From: Ulota crispa
Taxonomy: Eukaryota > Streptophyta > Bryopsida > Orthotrichales > Orthotrichaceae
Direction: 5' to 3'
DNA length: 64,000 nt
Assembly (NCBI GenBank): GCA_963920765.1
Contig: OY987252.1
Location: forward strand, 1,242,501 to 1,306,500
Shown here: positions 12,457 through 24,188 of the stretch, in pieces
Position numbering within the stretch: the stretch's first letter is position 1
How the letters are laid out: each line of letters starts with the position of its first letter
Position numbers and translations under genes: made by a program
The notes under the pieces: model-generated
What the model was told of the DNA's origin: nothing
What the model saw: only the letters and a program-made list of their open reading frames with translations
Databases searched by the model: none

Positions 12457-13046
12457 CACTATAACAAAAAGGGCTCCTAATTGGCATGAAGTTGACATAA
12501 ATTTTTTCAAAGTGACACTACGACACATTTGCTTCCTTCTTTGTGTCAATTTTTGAGATTTTCACAAATTTGTGTCAATTTTTTGTTGATTACCTCAATG
12601 TTGAAATTACATCTTTCAATGTAAAAAAATCATCCATCCAACACTGATATCATTTGTCTACAAGCTCAAGATGAAAAGAGGAAAAAAAAATTTACTTGAC
12701 CTAGTTCTTCTCCTCAACCCTTCTCCAAAACTGTACCTTGTTCCTTGCTGCCACAACACAAGCATGAGTGTTGCAGTATTTGTAGCAACTTTCATCATTG
12801 CTGTGTTCCTTGTGTTTTTCTTTAACAATTTACATTTCTCGCTGCTTCTTTGCCTTTCAACAAGTTTATTTGCTTCCAATTCAATAAGCTTTCTCCCAAG
12901 GCCAATTCTTTGCTCTCTGCCTAGGGTTTGCTCTCTGAGCAATACTTTCTTCCGCGGCTATTCCTCCTTGTTTGATTTAGGGTTTGCTAGCTCCGCTTAG
13001 ATTTGGACTCTGCGCTTGCTTTGCTTAGGTATGCTCTCTGCCACAT
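12457..13046 (+). repeat. Left arm of the long inverted repeat
   Basis: Inverted copy of 16434-17090. Both arms carry an open frame encoding a hydrophobic, Phe/Leu-rich peptide read inward from the ends (here 12671-13000; on the right arm 16750-16517 on minus). Similarity of the two peptides (CC-NTSM-VA-FV, LHF-LLL, ASNSISF) follows from the DNA similarity and is not by itself evidence for a gene. The hydrophobic stretch would be membrane-like if translated. Confidence 0.65.
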
Positions 13047-13771
13047 GATCTAGAATGTTTTGATGCCGGCTAAGTTATGTTGTAAGAGTTTGTGTTTATA
13101 TTTGATCACAGATTGGTAAATTTCTCCAAGAACTAGGACAAGATTGCCCCTTTTCATGGAAAATTCCTTAACCTATATGAAGGAGAGAAAACAAGCTTGT
13201 AATCTCAATTACAATGTTGATAAGCTTTCTTTTAGCAAAGTCCACTATGAATGTAATGCACTGTTTGTAGTTTTTATTAGAATGTGATTATGCAATTGTA
13301 AGTTGAAATTGTAAGTGTATTGTGAACATAGGGAAGTATTTTCAATGTTCTATCTTGTACTTAAGTGATCATGTAAATCGCAAAATCTGAGTAGTTTTGA
13401 TTGTGATATTGAACAGTCTGCCTATCACACCCTCTTGTTTTTGGATGGGTTTTGTAAGTACTACAAATAGTTTTTATTAGCAAGAGGATTTTTGCCTAAT
13501 GCCATCTTTTTGGGTTGCTCAACTAAAACTAACCTTTGGAATGGATATTGTACCCTCTATAGAGAATAGTTGTTTTTATCTTACTTGATGATGTTGGAAT
13601 GCAATATGCTAAAGATCAGATGAACTTAGTGGAGCTCAGGCATTGGATGGCAAAGCTACCTCCAATTTCTCTACAATAACAGAATACATATGAAGTATGT
13701 AGCAATCCTTTTACTTTATTATTGCTATTTTATTATACCTGTAATACTTGCCACCTGATGTAACATGTTGA
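13047..13771. other. Unassigned interior of the CACTA-ended element
   Basis: AT-rich sequence with no recognised gene or repeat. Confidence 0.3.
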
Positions 13772-13779
13772 TCATGTTG

Positions 13780-13925
13780 ATTGCACAATCACTTTGCGTC
13801 TAGAATTTGCAGCAATTACAATCACTTTGCCTCTGAATTTTAGAGCAATCACTTTGCACTTGGATTTTGCAGCAATCACTTTGAGTTTTACAGCAACTTT
13901 GTGTTTGGATTTTATAGTGATTACT
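13780..13925. repeat. ~35-bp degenerate tandem repeat (CAATCACTTTG)
   Basis: The word CAATCACTTTG recurs four times with an interval of roughly 35 bp, separated by variants of TGGATTTTGCAG. The minus-strand open frame over this array (repeating KVIA/KSK) is a by-product of the repeat. Confidence 0.6.
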
Positions 13926-14230
13926 CTATAGGTTTTGTAATAGAATTTGTTGACATTCACTCTACTTTGTGCATTCTACTTTGTCTAAGTTTTGCAAATG
14001 CAATAGGTTTTGCAAGCCTAATACTACAATTGGTAATTTTTGGAACCCTCTATACATAATCAATTCTTGCAAAATGCCGCCTAAGTTATAAACATCTTTT
14101 TTTAAATTCCAACATGTTGTGGTGGTAAAGATTATAATCACAAGGTGTTGCAAAGCAGAGATTGGCTCTTTTGGTAACCCTAAACACAGCAGACAGCTGG
14201 AATGGGGTCCCAAAAGCTTCTAGTTGTGCA

Positions 14231-14383
14231 CACTACAAGGAGAATATGGTCCTAATTGACGCAAAGTTGACATAATTGTATCAATTGTTGTGTTGATTAG
14301 GATGTGGTGATTAAGACCTCCTATTTGACATAAATTATGTCAATTTTGTGTTGATAGTTGACATGCTCCTACCAAGTTTATAG
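14231..14383 (+). repeat. Short CACTA-ended repeat, copy 1
   Basis: Begins CACTACAAGGAGAATATGG and shares about 120-150 bp with 19285-19430 (the GGTCCTAATTGAC, GTTGACATAATTGT and TCAATTGTTGTGTTG blocks). The last bases, TTTATAGTG, could be a weak inverted end, giving a ~153-bp MITE. Confidence 0.45.
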
Positions 14384-15400
14384 TGCACTTGTGAATCATG
14401 GCCAATACAGTTGCCAATTTAGGTCTCCCATGCGTGCTGTTTGCAAGTACATGAATTTCATGAAGGATCCATTCAAGAGTGCTCTTGTTCCAAACTAAAA
14501 AGCATTGTGCTACACAGCTGCAACTCTATAGGCAGTGCACTTCTAAAAAAATAAACCCTTGTTCCATATGCAATGAGCAAAGACAATCTTGTATTACACG
14601 GACTACATAAAATGTCACAATGTCCATTTTTGCACACAAGTAGCACTTGCAAGTACAGTGACTATATTTAACAAATTGTTTCTTCTTTATTCACTTTTTG
14701 GATTTCATGTATCACACATACATGTAGTAGACAACACAAATATTTGTGCAGTGAAAAAGCATACAAAATTGACAATTCCTCTACACACAATTACAACTAC
14801 TGACACTTACAAAAACTGAAATAAGCATGTAAATACAACTACATACTCTATCTTTGACCTTTAGCTGCTAGAAATTTGCTGGATAATCCCATCATTGATT
14901 GAGCAACTCTATCAAGGTTATCAATTCTCATACCAATCTACTTTGTATGACACAGATGGTCTCTTGAAATCATAAGAACATAGAGAGAAGAACTTACTAG
15001 TAGCTAACTTTACAACGATAGATAAAAATTTGATCTAAAAAACCTTTTGATTCTGTTAGAAAATACTTTGCTGTCAGTACCTTGTATATGAGGCTATCAG
15101 CCGTGACTTTAAAACTGACATGAACTTGTGCATTATTTAGTCAAATGGCCAACTTACCACCAATCATTTTAATTTTTTGTATAGAAAAGAGGTAGCCATT
15201 GATTGAAAAATAACATGGTTGTACAAGGGCGAGAGTATTTAGCGCTACATGAATGAAGGCTTGAACCACTAATACATGTCTTATGATTGGAACATACAAA
15301 GAAAATAGACAAACACCATATTACATAAATTGAGAAAATCAAAGGAACCATTTTGTACTCCACTTTAATCTTACATATAGTAAATGTAGGCATAGCTATA
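14384..15400. other. Unassigned interior sequence
   Basis: No recognised gene; short open frames only. Confidence 0.3.
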
Positions 15401-15654
15401 AACACAATATTTGTTAATTTGGGAAAAATGGTACATTTTGGGAATGTTAGAAGTTTGAGGTGATCACCTCAAACCAAGCTCAATGTTTTTTTTTGTACAC
15501 ATGTCCTCACTTGAGAGGAGGGATTTGCAAGGGAAAAAATCTTAGTGGTTCAAACTAAATTTGATACCTTTGAATCTGGTTGAAAGTACTTTTTTGGATT
15601 TGAGTGGATAACAAAGTAGGACACTTGTTTTCCCAAATTAACAAATATTGTGTT
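15401..15654. mobile_element. 254-bp MITE with near-perfect TIRs, flanked by TATA
   Basis: The left end AACACAATATTTGTTAATTT continues into GGGAAAA. The right end is its exact inverted copy, so the TIR is about 27 bp (about 31 bp counting the flanking TATA). TATA lies immediately outside both ends, giving a TA or TATA target duplication that is ambiguous because it is palindromic. A 14-bp palindrome, GAGGTGATCACCTC, lies inside. Confidence 0.75.
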
Positions 15655-15794
15655 TATAACTCAAAGTTGAAATTATCTGAAATTCTTGGAGGCAATCACT
15701 AGGACTTCACTATCGTACAAGAAAATGCACTCTTGATTTTTTGTAATATGCTAAACTATACACAATGACAGAAATAGTGAAAGTCCTAGAATGT

Positions 15795-15830
15795 ACCATT
15801 TTTCCCAATTTACCTAATAAAGTGTTGATA
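15795..15830. repeat. Isolated end of the same MITE family
   Basis: Read on the minus strand, this stretch contains AATTGGGAAAAATGGTACAT, matching the subterminal part of the 15401 MITE. It is likely a truncated copy. Confidence 0.4.
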
Positions 15831-16167
15831 GGTTTTAAGAATTTAAGTTCAATGAAGTGAGGTAGTTGCAAGATCAATGGAAGCAAATACTTGTAAGCAT
15901 TAGTACAGTTTTGAGTCTTCCAAGAGCCCCCTCTAAAACACCAAAAATGGTCCCAAGGCATGTACTTCTTACAACAAACAAATCACTAATCCCCTATTTT
16001 CGCTCCTATTTGAGTGCAATGCAATCATGAAAACTATACTATTATGTTATCTCTATTGGACAAAATCTATGTGTACAAATGTACAATAAGACCATAAATT
16101 CTACTTTACTCTACTTGAATAGATGAGTGAAGTATTTGGATAGTGAGTAGTGAGTACATTTACATAT

Positions 16168-16433
16168 AACACCATATTTGTTAAATTGGAAGAACAATAC
16201 ATTTTGGAAATTCTAAAATTTTAGGTGATCACCTAAGACCGTAGCTTGCAGCATTGTTTTTGGAACACATGCCCTCATTTGAGAGGAGGAATTTGCAACA
16301 AAAAAAATCTTAGTGGCTCAGACAAAATTTGATACCTTCAAATCTGGTTTAGGGTAACTTTTTGGGTCTAAGGTGGAGTACAAAATGGTACCTCCATTTT
16401 TCCAAATTTAACAAATAATGCATTTTGTGTGGT
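16168..16433. mobile_element. Diverged relative of the 254-bp MITE
   Basis: It shares order and content with 15401-15654: ATATTTGTTAAATTGG at the left, a GGTGATCACC core, GAGAGGAGG(G/A)ATTTGCAA, TTTGATACCTT(T/C)(G/A)AATCTGG, and the inverted end near TCCAAATTTAACAAATAATG. The TIRs are imperfect, so it is an older copy. Confidence 0.6.
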
Positions 16434-17090
16434 AGAGAGCAAACCTTAGCGGATCAAGCATGAAGAGCAAACCTTAGCAAATTTGAGCAAAGCAAGCAGA
16501 GTGTAGAGGAACAGCCTTAAGAGAAAGTATAACGCAAAGAGCAAATCCTAGGCGAAGTGCTAAGGAATAGCCACAAGAAAAAGCTAATTGAATTGGAAGC
16601 AACTTGGCCTAATGTCAAGCGTAAAAGCAGCAAAAAATGTAAAGTGTCAGAAAAAAACACAAGCAAAAGAGCAATGAGGAGAGCTACTACAAATATTGCA
16701 ACAGTCATGCTTGTGTTGTAGCAGCAAGGAGCAATGTAGGTTTTTGGCAAATGACTGCAGGGAGCAAGGTAGGGTTTTGGAGAATGGCAACAAAGAACAA
16801 GGTAGGGTTTTGGAGAAGAGTTGAAGAGAATAACAAGGTCAAGTAATTTTTCTTTTTTTTCTTCTTTTCATTCCAAGCTTGTAGACAAATGAAATTAGTG
16901 TTGGATGGATGACTTTTTTAACAAACATTAACGAATGTTATTTCAACATTGAGGTAATAGACAAAAAATTAACACGGATTTGCGAAAATCTAAAAAATTT
17001 ACACAATGAGGGAACCAAATGTGTTATAGTGTCACTTTGGAAAATTTTATGTCAACTTTTTGTCTATTAGGAGCCCTTTTCCTTGTAGTG
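16434..17090 (-). repeat. Right arm of the long inverted repeat
   Basis: Inverted partner of 12457-13046, ending in CCTTTTCCTTGTAGTG. It contains two or three copies of a word around AAGGTAGGGTTTTGG that are reduced in the left arm. Confidence 0.65.
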
Positions 17091-17229
17091 AGTGACTACA
17101 TAACAATATATCTGACTAAGCAAGAATCGTGGCATGACTGGAGCTAGTCACAATATGACTATCATCAATCAAATTCTAGGACATATCAGTCTATACAATC
17201 TCTATATCTCCGGTTATGAATCAAAATTA

Positions 17230-17750
17230 AAGCCAATGAGATCACCAAGCAAAATACTAAGCATCAGGAGTCATCACCAAAGCTTAGCATCTTTGAAACT
17301 TTGTTGCCCAAATAAAAAATATATAAATAAAAAACTTGAAGGTTGATTCTAGTTGCTCGCTTAGAGTAGCTCACGACCTTGCATCATGCGGACAAGAGCT
17401 AGCATTGCATCACCAAATCACCAAACTACCAAGTCAAAAAAAAAAAACTTGAAAACATTGAGCCAATCCTAAGTGCTTAAGCGAGCAGCTCATGGCCCTG
17501 CATCACAGACAAGCTAGCATAGCCTCACCAAATTGTCAAATATTCCAAGTCAAATAAAAATTGAAAATGCATAGACAAGTCTAGCTCTTCGCTTGGAGCT
17601 ACTCAAGGCCTTAGTCACATGGACAAGCTAGCATAGCATCACCAAAACACCAAAATATCAAGTAAAAAAAAAATGGAAAATGTAGAGAGCCAATTCTAGC
17701 TGCACAATTGGAGCAACTCACGGCCCAGCATCACCAATGCTAACTAGCAA
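17230..17750 (+). repeat. ~115-bp tandem repeat, about 4 units
   Basis: Units share the order AGCTAGCAT(T/A)GCATCACCAAA, an AAGTCAAAAAA tract, a GAAAA(C/T) segment, then GCGAGCAGCTCA-like words. Unit boundaries fall near 17351, 17471 and 17582. It begins shortly after the CACTA-ended element. Confidence 0.6.
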
Positions 17751-19284
17751 TATTGGTACATGAGAACTCATCACCAAAAACAAGAAAATTGTAGGACCAC
17801 CACCTTAGATTTGAAGACTCACCTTTTGCTTTAAGATTCAAATGGCGGCGCTTCTTTATTAGGAATGATCCTTAATCCTTGAACTGCTTCTTGGAGGTGC
17901 GGGATGGTGAGATCTAGTGCCGCCCTTACAACCTTCCCACATATTAGACAATGCTGAAGACGTAAAGTTCAAAACTTCACCAAAGATTGGCAACAGCATT
18001 GCAATTTTTTGGAGTGATTCTATTACCTTTCAGTCTCTTAAGTTTGCTATGACAGTGATCATGTTCTCTATTCAAAAATCTATTGGTGCACCTCCTATCT
18101 AAAGCTAAGAGTTTAGTACGTACACTATGCAAGCGCAAGGAGCTTTGGTGCGTTGTTGTCTTTAACTAAGCCCCTCTAAACTTGGTAAGCATAATCCATG
18201 CATCTTGTTTTTGTTTTGTTTCATGTTTTTGTCCCTAAGTTGTTCACACTACAAAGTCAATGCCCTAAAGTTGATTTGTGGATGAGCTAGTTTGAAAAGA
18301 CTCAAAGAACTGGAGTCCACTGCTCCTGCTTAGGTACATGTAGATCAAATTAGCATAGGACGACGTAGAGCAAGTAGAATCTGGAACTTTTAAATTTGGT
18401 ACCCCCTTTAACCCTAAACTTGCCTCACAACAGCTTTGCAATCCAAACCTCCAAAGTAGTATCCTAGCCAGCAGTCCTCCCGTCCAAGCAATGTTGTTTT
18501 CCAAAATTCGCCGCTATCTTAGCTTAAAAGTGCAGAGCAAGTTGCACCTTGCGTCTTCTTTGTGCACCAATCTTCCGCACTCCCACTCACCTCCTCTCCA
18601 ACAAGTGACTTTAAATTCTTTGTCTTGTGTGATTTGCGTAGGGCTTGCTCCACTTCTTTGCTCCAGCAATAGAATGTAGCAACTTGCCCTTACTAGCAAT
18701 GTCATGGATGTTGCAACTACGCTTTGCGCCTAGAGCTTGGTCCAATGCAAAATAAGACTAGAAAAAATCTTGCTACTAACTCACAAAATCTATGTTCACT
18801 CTATGCGTTGGCAGTTCTGCAAAACAACAACTTCTATTCCAAGCAAATGTTGCTCACCAACCTCCTCAGCCCAATGCAACAATAACAGCGTCTCTTGCTT
18901 CCTCACTTCAATATAAATCTGAGTCTCTCCTCCCGCCTCATCTCTCTCCCGTCTTCTCCAAGCTTGTTGCAACATCTAACTGATGGCTTACCTAATAGTG
19001 CAAAAGCATCCAATTTCTAGTTGACCGGATCATGCAAGCTTTTGGAGACTTGAGAGTTGCTACAACTGCATGGCCCAATTCTAAGGTACCTCATGCCAAT
19101 TTTTTTTCTTCCTTCTAGTATATTATCCAATGATTATGTGGCATTGCTATAAATGGTTGTAGCTTGGGAGCTCTTTCTTTATTTTGGTTGGAGTTCTGAG
19201 TGGCCCTTATGCATAAATTACCATTGCCTAATGGGCAATTTTTTATAGACAAAGTATTGTAATTGCCAATTAGGTGAAATTATC
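17751..19284. other. Unassigned sequence
   Basis: Somewhat less AT-rich than its surroundings, with several 60-80 codon frames on both strands but no recognised motif. Confidence 0.3.
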
Positions 19285-19430
19285 ACTACAAGTAGAATGT
19301 GGTCCTAATTGACACAAAGTTGACATAATTGTGTCAATTGTTGTGTTGTTTAGAATGTGGTGATTAGGACGTCTTTTTTGACCAAAAAATATGTCAATTT
19401 TCACAAGAAAGTTGACATAATTATGTATTT
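19285..19430 (+). repeat. Short CACTA-ended repeat, copy 2
   Basis: Begins CACTACAAGTAGAATGTGG and parallels 14231-14383. It is followed by CACTAGTAGAAAA at 19433, a further CACTA-like word. Confidence 0.45.
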
Positions 19431-20129
19431 ACACTAGTAGAAAATTTAATAAAAAATAAATTGTTTTTCTATTTTTTTTGTTATTTTTTTCTTAATATTT
19501 TTTTTTGAAAAAAAAATCTATACGTGAAGAAATACAGCTCTAGGCTTGGCCAGGGAATGTGGCCGCGACTCAATCCATGGTCAAGGCATTAGTCCAAAGC
19601 ACGGGAGGCAAGGTTCAAACTTCAAACTTTAATGTTAAGATTCTACCACCTTAAACCATGACCACATACCACTGGACTACTTACATTTGCACATGCACTT
19701 CTAGGAATAATAATGAATTTTTACTCTACACATGAATGTTATTGTTACTTTGCAAAGCCAATAGACTTTGAAGGCTATTTCGGCTTTGTAAAGGATTTTT
19801 TTTCAAGAAACTCAATATTACAAAAAGTTGGTTTATGTAGTCTACTTTCACTTCCAACAATATTTTTTGGATTTTAATCTTTTAATCTTTTAATCAAAAG
19901 TGCAAAAATCATAGAAGATGTACATGAGTTTTAAGAAAGGTTTTTATTTTCACCCTTTTGATTTCTATTATAGGTTTTGATTGGAATACATAGATCTCAA
20001 AAGTAATATTGCAAGTGAAATTTGATTTTGGTTTTAATTTTTGTAGTTCTAATTTATTTGAAAAAACCCCCTTAATAAGTAAAAATAGCCTATAGTTTGT
20101 TGGCTTTTAACACTAGTAAAAATTAGATT
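19431..20129. other. Unassigned AT-rich sequence
   Basis: Long A/T tracts; no gene recognised. Confidence 0.3.
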
Positions 20130-21320
20130 CCTATTTGACTAATACAAATGACTAAAAAATGAGTCATTTCTTGTAGATTGATTGTATCATGATTGATCTC
20201 ATTTGGTTGCAATTTAATCATTTTTTAGTTGTTTAGTAGTCTTTGTCATTCAATCATTTAGGACATTATAGTATCTCATCCTTTACGTCTTGCGGGTTGT
20301 CTTTACTAGGGAGAAAGAGTTATTCTCACTTTCTTGAACCTAGCTACCCCTTCTTTCTTGAGGGCATTTAAATTTTCCCAATTCCTAAGGATGCCGTTAG
20401 TTTCCACTGACAAAATCAAATGACGCACTTTGTGCAACTTGTCTTGATCTTAGAAACTATAGGGTCCACATTTGTTATTGTTAGTTGACATTTAGTAATG
20501 GATAAATGGCCACATAGTTCTCATTCAATCATATACTAGTCATTTTGTAGTTCCAAGTCAAGGTGCCATGCTGCTCAAGTAAGCAACTGCATTCATTTTG
20601 AAAATCATATGGTACTTGGTTAGTTGTTTTCTAATTGTTTCTAGTGGTATTATGCAAAACTAGTGTAGTCATTTGCACATTCCACTCAATTGTAGTTTAG
20701 TCATTCTTAAGTTGATTACTCTTCCACTTAGTCATAGTTTAGTCACTTTTATGTTGGTTACTGTTTGGTTTCAAGGTATCATGATTTTCAAGGTTTTGTA
20801 ATAGTCACCACACAATCATAAACTAGTTTGAAGCTAGATGACATTAGTTACCAAATAGTCTTAATCTAGTTGTAAGCAATAAATCTACTTTAATAGTATA
20901 TCAATCAGTACAGTCACAAGAGAGTAAAGATGAAGCAAAATAACAAAGTCACCAAACAGTCACAGCAAGTTTTGGCTTCACCATGCAAAAACTTTTTCAG
21001 CATAGTATAATCACAAACCAATCACAAAATCATACAAATTATAGTCAAAAACCAATCACAAATAACTTAGTATAGAATCACAGAGAAGTCACAAAGCAGT
21101 CACATACCATTCACAGATGCAGACACCATTTTGCAAACTCTAATTAGACATTACAGAGTCACAATATAGTCTCACCACCCAATCAAATTGATGTCACTCT
21201 ACAGTGATTATGAAGTCGTTTTACAGTGAAGACACATTATACTACAATGAAGATACAATCAAAATTTGTTTGCAATGTAGCCAAGGCAAAGCCACCATGT
21301 AGTCACAATGCAATTGAATT
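20130..21320. repeat. Segment dense in AGTCA / TCACA words
   Basis: Between about 20890 and 21310 I count roughly 14 occurrences of TCACA-type words (CAGTCACA, AATCACAA, AAGTCACAA). The left part has AGTCATT/TTAGTCA words instead. Spacing is irregular (10-60 bp). This resembles a subterminal motif array. No coding motif was found. Confidence 0.4.
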
Positions 21321-21335
21321 CCAGTAGCTGTTCAG

Positions 21336-22063
21336 GGTGATTGCAAGAATGACATGTACTACGTTATGTCCCCATCACCTTCTGAGGCTTGTTTTTTGCT
21401 TGTAACTTTTGCAAAAGAAGCCATATTGACTTGTCCTTTTAGGGTAAATTGAACATGCAAGTTATTGACGTTTAGTGATTTTTTGGTGTTTTTTAAAATT
21501 ATTTTGCTATTTTTAAGCAACCTCCAAATGGGTGTCTACCTTGGCCATTTTGGGGGGTTTTAGTACTATTTTGGTTCCAAAAAAGCTTTTCTAAGGCTAT
21601 AAATCAAGGATGTTGTTTATGGAGCATGCTTACATGCAATTCTAGAAGGGTTTTGCAAAATCATAAATTCCATGGCATCTACATTGTCTCAAAGTGGGCA
21701 TCCTATCTCCCTTCATTGGCAAAATATGAAGAAATTCCTCAGCAAAGCAAATGCACCATGTAAATGTGTTTAATGGGTTCTCAAATGGCCAATTTTTATA
21801 TTATTTTATTGAATTATTTTACTATTTTCTAAAAAGAAAGAAAGAAATTGGCTTTTTAAGGTGATTTTGTTTTGTGCATAACTTTTAGAATACAACTTTC
21901 CTAGGTCTGAATTTTCACAAGTATGCTATTTTAAGTGCTTTATAAATTGTCCATATTTTATTTTATTTAAAAAAAATTATTTCAAGAGCTCATAGTACTT
22001 CAAAATACTACATAGTACTAAGGATGTTTGAGACAAAACTAACAGGTCATTCTTGCAACCACC
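21336..22063 (+). mobile_element. GGTGATTGC family TIR element, copy B
   Basis: It starts GGTGATTGCAAGAATGACA and ends TCATTCTTGCAACCACC. The internal blocks match copy A in the same orientation. Flanks share TTCA on both sides, consistent with a decayed short target duplication. No coding capacity. Confidence 0.75.
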
Positions 22064-22458
22064 TTTCAATCACAAATTAGTGCATACTCCTTGTAAACTA
22101 TAGATAAGTGGTTCATGGTCAATCAAAATCTCATAATGTACCCACTACTTAATTAGCAATTACAAACTATCACACATCATTTTCTATACCCATTGAACAT
22201 CATGTGCACACATTTGCAATTCCATATATACAATGAAGCAAAATCCAAAAATTAGTTATAATGTAGTAGCTAGAGAGATGATGTTTGAGGTTTAGAGTCC
22301 ACCTCCCAATTCTAAAGTTCAAAAATCTATTTGTAATTGCAACCATGGACTGTACTACTCCAATTGAAAGGATTGTACCACTACTTTGTTTGACAGGGAT
22401 TATATTGCTGTGCCTTACAGTGAACACACATAAAACAAAACTTGGCAATTTCATGTAG
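22064..22458. other. Spacer between copy B and the TNP1-like fragment
   Basis: No feature recognised. The minus frame at 22454-22200 lies downstream of the TNP1-like segment and is interrupted by stops. Confidence 0.3.
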
Positions 22459-22776
22459 AGGTTTTCACATACTTTTCCTCCTAAACCATGTTTCCACTAT
22501 ATCATCTTCCACAACAAGCTAATCACTTTTAGAATTTGGCCTCATCAGTGATACATCCAAATGTAGGGCCTCAATGACTTTCATTTTGCACCACCCTTGA
22601 GGATTCACATCAAAGTGGATAGTATGTCTTCCAAAATCACTAATAGATCCTATGGCCACCACCTTTTGTCTTCCAACTTTTGGGTTATAGAGGCACATCT
22701 TTTGCCCCATTGTAAAATGCATCAACAAAACAACAAAATAAACAAAACAATTTAATTTATGAAATTTTGAATTCAA
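22459..22776 (-). pseudogene. TNP1/En/Spm-like domain fragment, copy 1
   Basis: The minus frame from 22776 encodes GQKMCLYNPK, VVAIGSISDFG, then G-CKMKVIEALHLDVSLMRPN. This fits the small TNP1/En/Spm-like (Transposase_23) domain of plant CACTA accessory proteins: G-V-L, VA-G-I, V-V, L-RP. Past a stop near 22520, VEDDIVETWFRRK parallels IEDIVNAVTMWEKRF of the second copy at 43.7 kb. The two copies are clearly homologous to each other. The family name is my inference from motif order. Confidence 0.5.
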
Positions 22777-22799
22777 TACTTAGCCTCCATTCATAATGT

Positions 22800-24185
22800 T
22801 AGAATCTCACCTTCTTCCCTTTATGCTCTTGTCCTTTCTTTGCAACCGGTTTAACCCCTAAAGGACTAAGCCTTTTATTATTGCCAAAATCAATAAAAAC
22901 TGCCACTTTTAGGAGGTTTAGAAAAAAGAGATTTTATATTTTGTTCTTTGCAAATTCAACCATAGGATCTTGCCCTAGACTAGAAGAGGTACTTGCAGGA
23001 AAAAAGACAACTCATTCCAAATGGGGAGAAGTGAGATATATACATCTAAAGTGAAAAAAAAAAAAATTCTATGTTGCTCAAAAATTTCAAAAGCCTTTGA
23101 CCACTCTTATAACAAAAAAGTTGTTCTACCAAAAGGTGCGCTTTATTTTTTCATGTAGAAGATCAAGTTATGTATGTGTGGAAGAATTTTCAAATCAATT
23201 GGAACTTTACAAGACATAGGAAAAAATAGTAAATAAAAAAAAGTAGAGAATGAGTCAAAACACTAAATTGTTAAGAACTTAATTACGGAAATGAAAAATG
23301 TAAATCCAAACAATGATAATGCTGTGATTAACAATCTACTTCTTTTGCTTTAATTGTTTTTCCAATATATTGAAAATTGAGTAAAATAAAGGACCTCAAA
23401 GTTTATTTTAGAATAGAGAATCCATAACTGCCCGCAAACAAAAACTCCTCGTAACTTTCATCTCATTGATTGAAATTGAATGATTCACAGCTTCTCACAT
23501 AAAAAAATCTAAAGAACCAATTTTGAATTTGTATAAAAAAAAACTAATTTTTAAGGAAGTTTTTCAGCTGCCCAAACGAGCAGTCTTTCCCAAATTTTCA
23601 TTAATTCAAGCATAACTTCTTTATGAAATGTTGAAATGAAGAAATAATTAGATGCTCACGTAGATTTTTGAATTCCCCACTTTCAATAAAAGTTTCAAAA
23701 AATCATACAAAGTAGTTTAGTCATAGGTACATGCCCAAAGTCCAACCTGTCCCTTGAAGGGACAATGGTTCTTTAGAGGTTAGTAGGTTTTTTCTTGTTG
23801 TGCTTCTGCTTCAAATAAGAGAGGTAATTTGTCAAACAAAATGAGACTTCAATGTCAACTCCAACACTACAAACTCAAATTTCAATCTTGCCTTACCAGC
23901 GGATTAATAGCCGCATGTTTGCCCTTGTGGTTTTGCACACACGCATGGTCACTAGTGTAGCCATTTGTTGTGATCCGATGCTGGTAATATTTTGTGGAGA
24001 AATCAATGATGGTACTGCAATGCATAAATCCTTGCAATTGGAGCCATAAAGAGGTTTTCAAATATGCATAGTTGTCTGCTAGATGAGTCAACTCCTTTGC
24101 AAAGAAGGCTAAAGGCACTATGATGTTAACTAGATAGTTGGTTTTAAGTTTTGTCCAATTTGAGTCTACAATCATGGTATTGTTT
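22800..24185. other. Unassigned AT-rich sequence
   Basis: No recognised gene. Two overlapping frames near 23.85-24.2 kb have no motif and mirror each other on opposite strands. Confidence 0.3.
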
Positions 24186-24188
24186 GTG

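Larger units (their letters stand above)
12457..17090. mobile_element. CACTA-ended element with ~600-bp inverted ends
   Basis: The left end reads CACTATAACAAAAAGGGCTC and the right end, inverted, CACTACAAGGAAAAGGGCTC. Similarity between the ends continues inward far beyond a normal TIR: arms of about 590 bp (12457-13046) and 657 bp (16434-17090) share the GTGACACTA, ATCATCCATCCAACACT and GCTTCCAATTCAAT blocks and both finish near GGT(A/T)TGCTCTCT. No transposase is recognisable between the arms, where smaller MITEs are nested. No clean 3-bp target duplication was found. It is probably a non-autonomous or foldback-like CACTA derivative. Confidence 0.65.

Noticed and set aside
12658-13000. Hydrophobic ORF 12671-13000 as a membrane protein gene
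   Set aside because: It lies within the inverted arm of a CACTA-ended element; conservation with the other arm is explained by the DNA repeat.
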